Source of the DNA: a virus
Strand: one strand, 5' to 3'
Length of the DNA stretch: 40,213 nucleotides
Virus record (IMG/VR): IMGVR_UViG_3300042197_004690
Location: 1-40,213 of that record
In this document: positions 29,201 through 36,630 of the stretch, piece after piece
How the letters are laid out: the number at the start of each line of letters is the position of its first letter
How positions within the stretch are numbered: the stretch's first letter is position 1
Made by a program: the position numbers and the translations under genes
Notes under the pieces: model-generated
The model's input: only the letters and a program-made list of their open reading frames with translations
Told to the model about the DNA's origin: nothing
The model's database searches: none

Positions 29201-32200
29201 TATTTAAAGAACTAATCAATAATTTAAACATTACAGGTTTAAATTCATTTAATACTTTATTTACACAACTTGAAACTAATAACACAAATAACATTTTAGA
29301 CTTAAAATTTATGATCAAAAATACATTAAAAATTGCATCATCAATTTATTGCAAAATGTTTAATACATTACAATCATATACCAATTTATCAGATAGAATT
29401 TCAGAAAGCAATTTTTTTCATGAGAATTCTCCATCGCAACAAAGATTTTTAAAGTCTATTTCATCTGATTATTTAAACAGAAATAATGACGCAGATTTTC
29501 AATTTTATTTAAATAAATTATGGGGATATTCTTCTAACGTTTTCCTCAATCAATCTGAAAATTTCACACAATTTACTGCTAATGAATTTAAGAAATATCG
29601 TAGCTTCGCGAGCAAAAAATTTGTATATTTCTTAAATGAAGTTTTAGGCATTGAGAAAAATGAAATAGAAATTTTAATGGAAAAAATCATGTCAGGTTAT
29701 GTTTTAAAACATAACGAAGGTAATAATTTTAATAATTTTCCATTATTAAATCAAAATACAGCAGTTAATAATTTCTTTAATAATACAATTAACACCAGAT
29801 CAAAAAGAGCTGTTGACTATAATATTTACTTAGCTATTGCATCAATCGCTCAAAAAAGTTTAAATGAAAAAAATTGTATAGAATTTATGATTAATCCTTT
29901 TGAAGAGTTTAATTTATATAATTCCACTTTATTTCAATTAATTCCTGGATTATCTAATTTTAATGATGGCGATGTTGATTATAATTTACAATTATCTTCA
30001 AATTTAACAATCATGAATATTTTTAAAGCTGGTAACAATTCTGATATTTTAACTAATAATAATTCAACAAGCTTTACATTAACAGATTTAGAATTAAGTC
30101 GTATGCAGGACTGTTTAATATCAATTGATTTATTTGATTTAACACGAAAAGATGCCTTAACAGATAATTTCAGAATACAAAACAATTTACAAAATATTAG
30201 ACGTGTGAATTCAAATTTATTGCCTGTATTAGCGAATACAACAACTGTATCAGGTAATGCAACTACATTTTTAAATAAAAATATTTATATTAATTTTAGA
30301 GATTTTACAGCCGATCTTAACATTGCAACTGATAATTTATCTACAGCATTAACTACAAATCAGGCTAGTCAAATCTCTAATAAAAGAAATTATAATGTTA
30401 AAACTAAATTAAATGCTTTAAATATTTTTGATTTATTAGTAGAAAACTCATTCGAACTTAATTTAAATTATCATAATGAAAATTTTATAAATTTTAAAAC
30501 TAATCAAAACGGAAATATCAGTTCGAACAATTTAGATCAAGAATTATCAGGAATTAATAATCCATCATTCAACTTTAATTTAAATTTAAATTCAGATCAA
30601 ACAGTCAATTCTACAAAACGCGTATCAGGTTTAAAAGAAAGTTATACATATGAAAATAATTTTATGGGATTGAATAATATCGTTAATATTCCACAGATCG
30701 ATTTAAATCTTAAATCAAACGCTAATCAACAAATGTTTAAACAAAAATATGTTGATATTAATTTAAATTGGTATAATCATGTAATTCATGGTTTAATTAC
30801 TAATGATATCGCTTTAGCAATGTCATTTGATCTTTTATTATACTATTACGATAATTTTGTAAATGACGTTGAGATCAATTTACAGAAATTACAAAATTCT
30901 CGCAACAAAAAAATAAATATTTTAAATTATAATTTGAACTTACAAGATTGTAGAAGTGTTTTAAATAATATTCCAAATATTGATACTAAAGAATTAATTG
31001 ATATATCAATTGATAATTTAAAATTACAAAAAAATTACATAAGTCAATTAATCAAATTTAAATCTTTACTAAATCTTACTTCTATTTTAAACGTAAGAGA
31101 TACTTTAGCAGCTGGTTTAGATAAATTTGTTGAAAAAATAGTCACCTTAAATAATCAAAATGAAAATGGCGATTTTTTTATGTCTTATTTTGATGATTTT
31201 TATATTAAGGAATTTTGGAATAGTTTAAAAAATGATACAAACCTTCAATTCAAAAATAAAATAAACAAAAACTATCAAAAGACATCGCAAAGTTATATAG
31301 TACCAAATCAAGCTGAAACAGTTTTAGGATCTCATATTTTAACTGTTGGTATTAATAATGATTATAAATTAGATAAAGATGATATTATTTTAATTAAAGT
31401 GGAAATGACTGATCATGATTTTCCGGAAATAGTTTGGGAACCTAAAATTTTTGAATATTGCGCTAGTTTTCATGATTTAGAAAATGCATTTTTACAACAT
31501 AGGAATAGCATTAATATACAAACAATTGATAATATTACTAATGAAAATGTACCAGTTGGTATTACATCAGTTTATAAAACATATAATATTAATGCGACTG
31601 CGCCTTTTGTTGATAATGGTATTACTTTAAAAGATGCTTTAATTCAAAATAAAACAAATAAAGTTGTTAATAATTTAAATGTAAGTAACAATATAGGATC
31701 AATTAATTATAAAAATGATACTAGCTATTTAAACCCAATCGTATACCAAAATAAATTTGATGAGATTTTAAATTTATTAACTGAATCTAATGAAGATTTT
31801 ATTTTCTCTAAAATTCCTCAAACCTTTAGAGAGAAGTTAACAATTACTGAATTAACAGCAATTCGAAATGATATTATCAAGAGATGTATTCATAATCAAA
31901 GAATGAATTTAAAGTTGAGTAAAATTAGTAAATTATTATCAGGGTTTGAACCTACAACAAAATTTAGTTTAAAAAGTAATCAATGGATGAATGATTTATT
32001 TGTTTTAAGTGACATTTATCAATTGTTTATTGAAGATTTTGCAGGTAGTCAGGATAATATTAAAGAAATGTATCCTTTTACATATGAAGAAATTTCAAAT
32101 GCAGTTCAAAAGAATGCTTATTCATATATTACTTACAACTTTCATAAATTACATTTTACAACCAATCCTAAATTGAATGTATATTTGCAATTTATGTCAA

Positions 32201-32562
32201 ATTTAACTAAAGCTTTATTAGCTGATTTTACTGAAATGAGTTCTCATAATTTTCAAAAGATCTATACTTTAGCAGTTAATCCTAAAGATTTTATTGTAAC
32301 AGGTTTAAATGGTGGAAATAATAGTTTTATTCCTAATTCTTCAGAGTTAGAATTTCAACAAATCGTATATAATGAAACAACTAAAAATAAATTCTTAGAT
32401 GAAATTGGAACTGAAACTAGTTTAATTTTAAGATTAATTTCTAGTAAAACGATTGAAACTGATGATGTGACTTATTATCGTGTGATAAATAAAAAAAATA
32501 ATAATACGACATATATTCCTAAAAACGTTTCATATCGTATTTCCACCATGATTTTGGAGTAA
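26281..32562 (+). CDS. Giant unknown virion protein (2093 residues)
   Basis: This is the longest gene in the window. The protein is very rich in Asn, Ile, Leu and Phe and begins MAIFKKDLENINSLNEKNRK. Much of the length looks helical with beta inserts; no collagen, LamG or enzyme motif is visible. One segment at about 1673-1735 stands out as beta domain-like: VPNQAETVLGSHILTVGINND, then KDDIILIKVEMTDHDFPEIVWEPK. A similar VEM-x-DHD-x-P-x-IVWEPK pattern is familiar to me from marine phage structural proteins. Its own late promoter candidate lies upstream with only a weak GTGAG ribosome site. The size suits a tape measure, but its place downstream of the baseplate genes argues for a baseplate or long-fibre protein. 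It ends 3 bases before the next gene. Confidence 0.65.
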   Translation: MAIFKKDLENINSLNEKNRKINVRSELLQFINYQNDATDYDFQDFKFELDINFKQKFDKNKNILRDFSRKRIEKDTFNKTFLIFSNFTTQNSSIYACMERLVFQVKEENDLFNNEFLSVSNNIKNSKKNAFNLLHAFLLKANKITNVIDDATLISEKSIVSTTIKNLENLEINDFNITDKKLINTYKEVVKNPVNFLQTYTGFNFIKTNENNLIQNDNKPLSLMSLSTAINNVIEYSFDYAACNSLFKGIYTDSELNNKLKAIEFTNVPILENDIIKEILPIKYVDNFEFINNVEMSNLITQFNDTFKNLKNVKKSELEKKIPSDIFTWENLICSDNDVDNLSFTSKGMLNVTDKVDAISILNTTDDNLLPYITLLNTITNPEKVSLIANRDKSSLAMLEQLNLIANHLNSNQLKLTYGVVNKTANNIPDYSNIKHRPVIDVNKKGILNYHFEDIDNFTSSIIKTRLICNNIVKKYKKYSLNKGHDAASVNPLNKINLFLSKEGMRQNIEDNIKSINLIDAIIKINKSNNLNQFMESFNTQDHIFEIFNKKFNKINQDLIIVNNAILGESNADDFISPNFQNVTNLNNDINKDTINIGNLKEQMKSNYNNMKSFVNEYYNNQNIFFKNSATFFQEIMKVCANNFKWHLNKKNKTKMSSDRADLLNNASILWLFNDACSEMTLAQREVFQEQFVNLLISFLYINNKNLTSYKNAYTVKAEQIILNQGPTPATTMELAPFFSFFTNEQQIATNSGTFAKNKAIRQLETGNINKKYNEYYNVAENVFETNGKSSHFLSIPIQLLDNNLNMSYNSGHKLADTVDLDYIDTNGVNTDNVKIFNERKRNILLTGLNTYRKYIVDQNSITYDDTMHFFIPQLTFKKISYGNNQHKFEYFLYNSAIANTYSNNVNASSYDLIQILIDTFGNNNTTIDILKQLSYNFETQNSFLNVLNFGNPYNVEIENDALNNNIFYQLTSLFKELINNLNITGLNSFNTLFTQLETNNTNNILDLKFMIKNTLKIASSIYCKMFNTLQSYTNLSDRISESNFFHENSPSQQRFLKSISSDYLNRNNDADFQFYLNKLWGYSSNVFLNQSENFTQFTANEFKKYRSFASKKFVYFLNEVLGIEKNEIEILMEKIMSGYVLKHNEGNNFNNFPLLNQNTAVNNFFNNTINTRSKRAVDYNIYLAIASIAQKSLNEKNCIEFMINPFEEFNLYNSTLFQLIPGLSNFNDGDVDYNLQLSSNLTIMNIFKAGNNSDILTNNNSTSFTLTDLELSRMQDCLISIDLFDLTRKDALTDNFRIQNNLQNIRRVNSNLLPVLANTTTVSGNATTFLNKNIYINFRDFTADLNIATDNLSTALTTNQASQISNKRNYNVKTKLNALNIFDLLVENSFELNLNYHNENFINFKTNQNGNISSNNLDQELSGINNPSFNFNLNLNSDQTVNSTKRVSGLKESYTYENNFMGLNNIVNIPQIDLNLKSNANQQMFKQKYVDINLNWYNHVIHGLITNDIALAMSFDLLLYYYDNFVNDVEINLQKLQNSRNKKINILNYNLNLQDCRSVLNNIPNIDTKELIDISIDNLKLQKNYISQLIKFKSLLNLTSILNVRDTLAAGLDKFVEKIVTLNNQNENGDFFMSYFDDFYIKEFWNSLKNDTNLQFKNKINKNYQKTSQSYIVPNQAETVLGSHILTVGINNDYKLDKDDIILIKVEMTDHDFPEIVWEPKIFEYCASFHDLENAFLQHRNSINIQTIDNITNENVPVGITSVYKTYNINATAPFVDNGITLKDALIQNKTNKVVNNLNVSNNIGSINYKNDTSYLNPIVYQNKFDEILNLLTESNEDFIFSKIPQTFREKLTITELTAIRNDIIKRCIHNQRMNLKLSKISKLLSGFEPTTKFSLKSNQWMNDLFVLSDIYQLFIEDFAGSQDNIKEMYPFTYEEISNAVQKNAYSYITYNFHKLHFTTNPKLNVYLQFMSNLTKALLADFTEMSSHNFQKIYTLAVNPKDFIVTGLNGGNNSFIPNSSELEFQQIVYNETTKNKFLDEIGTETSLILRLISSKTIETDDVTYYRVINKKNNNTTYIPKNVSYRISTMILE

Positions 32563-32565
32563 AAC

Positions 32566-34329
32566 ATGAAAAATAATAAATTTGATATAATCAACTATGA
32601 TATCCCTAAATTTACTGTCGATGTGAAATTTACTTATCACACTTATGATGAGCAATCTGAAGATATTAATCCTATTAATGATTTTGATATTAATTTAAAA
32701 TTTGACGATGCCAATATGTTTTTATCTAATCGTATTTCTATTCAATTAAATGATTTACGCGATCGTTTACGATTTGATTCAAACATTTCATTTTTAAATA
32801 ATATTAATCAATCAATTGTATCGCAAATTCAGAATTTGCAAAATAAAAATTTAAATTATTTTATCTTTAATGACATTAAAGCGATTGAATACTTTAATTC
32901 AAATTTAAAGTTTGATGATAAATCAATTAGCTTTATATCAGGTTTAAATGACAAATATAGAAAAAGGATTTTAGAAGCGTATGATTTAAATACTAATTTA
33001 TATTCTAATTTAAGTCAATTTAATCAAAGAAATGTTACATACGGTAGTAATTATTTACAAGACATCATGCAAAATAAAATTAATTCTCAGTATGCCTATG
33101 ATTTTAAAAATGCTGAATTTTTATCTGATATCAATCAAATCGAGAATGAAAGAATTAATGCTGATTATTTATCAAAAAATATTTCCATTTCAAATGATAA
33201 AATTACAAAATTATATGAAAATTATAAATCTGATTCAAATGTATTATTTGATAATTTACCTTTATTAATCAATTTTAAAGCGTTAGATATTACTCCAGTG
33301 ATTGAAGATGATGCAAATTTAAAAAATGAAACAGGCGTTGCTTTTATTGGATTTTTGATTAAAAAACATATTAAAAATAAAAGTGGAGATACTTTTTTAG
33401 ATGCAGCATCACAATTTATTTATGTAGATATTAATCAACAAAATATTGATCAATTAGTTATTTATGATGACTTATTAAATTATACCAGCGCTTATTCATA
33501 TGAAATTATTCCTGTTTTTTATTTAGGATTATATCGATTTTTTGGATATGAAAATTTAAATTTTCCATTAATTTCACATCATTTAGTTTGGAATAATTCT
33601 CAACGAACAGAATTTGTAAGAGCTGTAGATTATTATGCGCCAGAACCACCTAACGGTTTAATTGCCAAATTCAGATCTAATATTTTTAAGGCTGAATTAA
33701 TGTGGTCACATCCTACTAATCCCCAAGGTGATGTAATTGGTTTTCAAATTTATCGACGTCAAAGATTGGATGAACCTTTTCAATTAATTAAGGTATATCT
33801 GAAAAAGAAAATATCTGATTTTCCTCATATGGAATTATTTGCAGATATTATGCCTAATAATTTAATTGAAATTTCTAAAGATAATACCTTAAAAGGAATG
33901 TATAGTTTTATCGATCACGATGTTGATTTAACTAAAGAAAATTATATTTACGCTATTTGTTCCATTGATGCCCATGGATATATTTCAAATTATTCATCAC
34001 AAATTGGATTAAGATATTCAAAAATTTATAATAATTTGATTGTAGATCAGGTGAGTATGCAAAATGCGCCTAGAAGTTATCCTAATTTATATGTGCAACG
34101 TAAATCACAATTGTTTGAAAATGATGATTTAATTTTTGACTTTACTCCAAACTTTAAAAACAAAGATAAAATTACTGTATACTTTACACCTGATGCATTA
34201 AATGTAAAAGATCCCATTAACAATACTCAATTTGAAATATTTAATATCGACAATCAATATCAACTATCTATTTCACGTTTAAATGACCTAGATACAAAAA
34301 ATATAAAATTTAAATTAAATTTACCATAA
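32566..34329 (+). CDS. Virion protein with fibronectin type III-like domain
   Basis: The 587-residue protein follows the giant gene after 3 bases, with GGAG inside the end of that gene as its ribosome site. Residues about 358-480 form an FN3-like domain. It opens with PEPPNGLIAKF, continues with FKAELMWSHPTNPQGDVIGFQIYRRQRLDEPFQLI, and ends with YIYAICSIDAHGYISNYSSQI, where the usual Trp, Tyr and final Y-x-I/V-x-A-x-D/N-x-x-G pattern is clear. The N-terminal 350 residues are unrecognised and partly helical. The C-terminal 100 residues look like another beta domain. FN3 domains are frequent in phage tail and baseplate proteins, where they help bind cell-surface polymers. The coupling suggests it is made with, and may bind, the 2093-residue protein. 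Confidence 0.65.
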   Translation: MKNNKFDIINYDIPKFTVDVKFTYHTYDEQSEDINPINDFDINLKFDDANMFLSNRISIQLNDLRDRLRFDSNISFLNNINQSIVSQIQNLQNKNLNYFIFNDIKAIEYFNSNLKFDDKSISFISGLNDKYRKRILEAYDLNTNLYSNLSQFNQRNVTYGSNYLQDIMQNKINSQYAYDFKNAEFLSDINQIENERINADYLSKNISISNDKITKLYENYKSDSNVLFDNLPLLINFKALDITPVIEDDANLKNETGVAFIGFLIKKHIKNKSGDTFLDAASQFIYVDINQQNIDQLVIYDDLLNYTSAYSYEIIPVFYLGLYRFFGYENLNFPLISHHLVWNNSQRTEFVRAVDYYAPEPPNGLIAKFRSNIFKAELMWSHPTNPQGDVIGFQIYRRQRLDEPFQLIKVYLKKKISDFPHMELFADIMPNNLIEISKDNTLKGMYSFIDHDVDLTKENYIYAICSIDAHGYISNYSSQIGLRYSKIYNNLIVDQVSMQNAPRSYPNLYVQRKSQLFENDDLIFDFTPNFKNKDKITVYFTPDALNVKDPINNTQFEIFNIDNQYQLSISRLNDLDTKNIKFKLNLP

Positions 34330-34341
34330 AAATCGATAAGA

Positions 34342-34349
34342 TATAATTA
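34342..34349 (+). promoter_or_regulatory. Possible late promoter (TATAATTA)
   Basis: TATAATTA lies 34 bases before the ATG at 34376 with GATAAG just upstream, like the GATAAA before the stronger candidates. The distance to the ATG is the same as for TATAATTA before the gene at 11952. Confidence 0.3.
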
Positions 34350-34375
34350 AAATTAAAAAATAAAGGATTTTAAGC

Positions 34376-35161
34376 ATGGGATTTTTAGACCATACAACAA
34401 ATAATATTATTATTGACGCAGTTTTAACTGAACGTGGACGTGAATTATTAGCACGTAATGATGGTTCATTTCGAATTGACGCTTTTGCCTTTGGGGATGA
34501 CGAAGTAGATTATTCAAACATCGTTAAATACGGATTAAATATCGGCAAAGAAAAAATTGAAAAAAATACACCTATTTTTGAAGCTCAAACTAATGAAAAT
34601 TTGGCGCTCAAATATAACAATATTACACTCAGCAATTCAAATTTAAGAATTCTCTATATTCCTACTCTTAAAAAAATTTCATCCAATATTTCATTAAGTT
34701 TAAATAATTCCAATTCAGGCAGCGTAGTATCACAAACTGTCGAGATCCTATCAACTTTACCAAAAGAATCAGGACAAAACATTATTGATTCAAATTTATC
34801 TGATCTTAATTTCGAAATTAAAATGAATTCATTAATTCTATCAATTTATAACGGCAATATCGCTGATACCACCAATGTAATTGATGAAGATGAAAATTTT
34901 GTTAAAACTTGGAAATTAAAAGGAGAAGAAATTGCTAATGATAGTTTAGCCTCACCTGATAATTTTGCACTTACAAATCGTCAACGCTTAACTTTTAATG
35001 TCGGTCTACTTTCTAATGTCAATGAATCAACCTTTACACAATTTGGTACCTTAATTCAAAATGGCAATTCTCTTACTGGTAAAATTAATACCTATATTGA
35101 AATTGTAGGCACTAGCTCCGGTTCACGTTTATTAATACCAGTAGAAATTACATTAAGTTAA
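34376..35161 (+). CDS. Conserved myophage structural protein (DAVLT/GDDEVDY family)
   Basis: The 261-residue protein opens MGFLDHTTNNIIIDAVLTERGRELLARNDGSFRIDAFAFGDDEVDYSN. The combination of FLD, DAVLT-x-x-GR-x-x-LA, a G-x-F-x-I strand and a GDDE-x-DY end is a pattern I know from many marine T4-like phages, where the protein is a virion component of unknown detail. The rest is beta-rich (NISLSLNNSNSGSVVSQTVEIL; IEIVGTSSGSRLLIPVEITLS). A shorter, more diverged copy of the N-terminal module occurs in the protein at 22326. An AAAGGA site precedes the ATG. It ends 12 bases before the next gene and likely shares its transcript. Confidence 0.7.
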   Translation: MGFLDHTTNNIIIDAVLTERGRELLARNDGSFRIDAFAFGDDEVDYSNIVKYGLNIGKEKIEKNTPIFEAQTNENLALKYNNITLSNSNLRILYIPTLKKISSNISLSLNNSNSGSVVSQTVEILSTLPKESGQNIIDSNLSDLNFEIKMNSLILSIYNGNIADTTNVIDEDENFVKTWKLKGEEIANDSLASPDNFALTNRQRLTFNVGLLSNVNESTFTQFGTLIQNGNSLTGKINTYIEIVGTSSGSRLLIPVEITLS

Positions 35162-35173
35162 AGGAAATATATC

Positions 35174-36553
35174 ATGACAGTCGCAAGAACCAAATCATTA
35201 GACGCCGCCGATAGAAAATCACAAGATAAAGCCCGTTTAAACCAATTAATAGATATTATCAGCTCTGATATTAGCACAGAAGCTAATCGCAGAAAATATC
35301 CTGCATTTGTATCAGGCAGCACTACTCCTATCACAAGCTCTATCTATAACACTATTTTTGATCAAGATCATACTTTACAAAGCTCTAATGCTTTATTTGA
35401 TATTTCCTTCGGCTTATATGCTTATACAGATAATACAGATAATACCATTAAAGGCTCCTCAGTCATTACTAGTCTAACAGGTAATACAATCGATTCAGCA
35501 GGAAAATATAATTTTCTTAATACTACATCTAATATGATGAGAGAAAAAATCAATATATACCGTCAATATGCTCAAGCCTTATTAGGAAATAGTAATTCTG
35601 TATTTAGAACACCTCATACAGTTGCTGATAATTCTACAGATGATTCTACGAAAATCCAAGAAGCACTTTTTATTAATGTGAAACGTCTTTTTAAACGAGA
35701 TAATATTGCCAAAGGCACTTTTGGTATGAAATTTTTTAATCGTACTGGTAATAATACACTTTTAGATGATGATGATGCACATGCTTTATCAGGTACACTT
35801 TTCACTTCTCCTGCAACATCAGGTTTTGTAGGTCGTTCTAAATTAACAACAAACGATGCTAACTATTCTCTAAATCAAGTAACAATTTTGGATACTAATG
35901 CGTCAAATACTTATAATGTTAAACCTATTTCAGGAGAAGTTTCAACTCTTAAAATGTATTTAGGAAATGCTAATCCTATTGATGTAGGTTTAATATTTTA
36001 TGATATGGGTATTATGGTATTAGATGTTAATAAAATATTTGATTTAAATGATTTAGTTCAAGGTGTTATTAATTTTCCTGATGCGATCGCTGTTAATGGT
36101 TTAAATTTTACTTTAAGCGGTCAAACTTCTCAGCCTGTTGATATTGCAGCTGGGCAAAAGGCAATTGGCGATTCAAATAATTCCGGAGATAATTTACAGA
36201 AATTCTTACAATTAGCAACTATTGATGATATTATTAAACATTTCTGTGAAGCCCGATTTACTGATACTCCAAATACTGCTATTACTTTCCAAAATGAAAC
36301 AATTATTAATTCTACTATTTTCTTCTGTCGAGCAGCTGCTAGTGATTTTAATTACAGTACTAATCCAACTTATACTGATGAGAATGGTAAGATTTTAGTT
36401 GTTAATAATACTGCTGATCAACCTTTTAGTTATATTACCACAGTTGGTTTATATAGTAATGATGGTAGTTTATTAGCAGTGGCTAAATTAAGTCGTCCAA
36501 TTGAAAAAAATCCGAATAATGAATTAACAATTAGAGTGCGTTTGGATTATTAA
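35174..36553 (+). CDS. Conserved myophage structural protein (LQSSNALFD / MMREK family)
   Basis: The 459-residue protein has several segments that recur in a structural family of marine myophages: FDQDHTLQSSNALFDISFGLY at about 70-90, SAGKYNFLNTTSNMMREKINIYRQYAQALLGN at about 113-144, and VKRLFKRDNIAKGTFGMKFF at about 172-191. Its last 42 residues (YITTVGLYSNDGSLLAVAKLSRPIEK, then NELTIRVRLDY) form a module that recurs at the C-terminus of the next protein. The length and order, just before a LamG protein and a resolvase, fit that family. An AAAGGA site precedes the ATG. It is probably a tail or baseplate-associated protein; its exact position in the virion is not known to me. Confidence 0.7.
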   Translation: MTVARTKSLDAADRKSQDKARLNQLIDIISSDISTEANRRKYPAFVSGSTTPITSSIYNTIFDQDHTLQSSNALFDISFGLYAYTDNTDNTIKGSSVITSLTGNTIDSAGKYNFLNTTSNMMREKINIYRQYAQALLGNSNSVFRTPHTVADNSTDDSTKIQEALFINVKRLFKRDNIAKGTFGMKFFNRTGNNTLLDDDDAHALSGTLFTSPATSGFVGRSKLTTNDANYSLNQVTILDTNASNTYNVKPISGEVSTLKMYLGNANPIDVGLIFYDMGIMVLDVNKIFDLNDLVQGVINFPDAIAVNGLNFTLSGQTSQPVDIAAGQKAIGDSNNSGDNLQKFLQLATIDDIIKHFCEARFTDTPNTAITFQNETIINSTIFFCRAAASDFNYSTNPTYTDENGKILVVNNTADQPFSYITTVGLYSNDGSLLAVAKLSRPIEKNPNNELTIRVRLDY

Positions 36554-36582
36554 TTTTTAAACCTAAATTTCTTTTATTATTT

Positions 36583-36590
36583 TATAAAAA
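36583..36590 (+). promoter_or_regulatory. Possible late promoter (TATAAAAA)
   Basis: TATAAAAATAAATAAG lies in a 77-base gap, 48 bases before the ATG at 36631. It closely repeats TATAAAAATAAAATAAG found before the gene at 22326. Together with the exact TATAAATA at 26252 these form a small family of similar sites. Confidence 0.4.
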
Positions 36591-36630
36591 TAAATAAGTA
36601 TAATATAAGAATAACGAAGGTTGATTGACA

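Noticed and set aside
26281-32562. Calling the 2093-residue protein a tape measure
   Set aside because: It lies far downstream of the baseplate genes, has no long heptad pattern or clear membrane segments, and carries a beta domain near its end.
32566-34329. The FN3 region as a glycan-degrading enzyme part
   Set aside because: No catalytic residues or enzyme fold are visible; FN3 domains alone are common in tail proteins.
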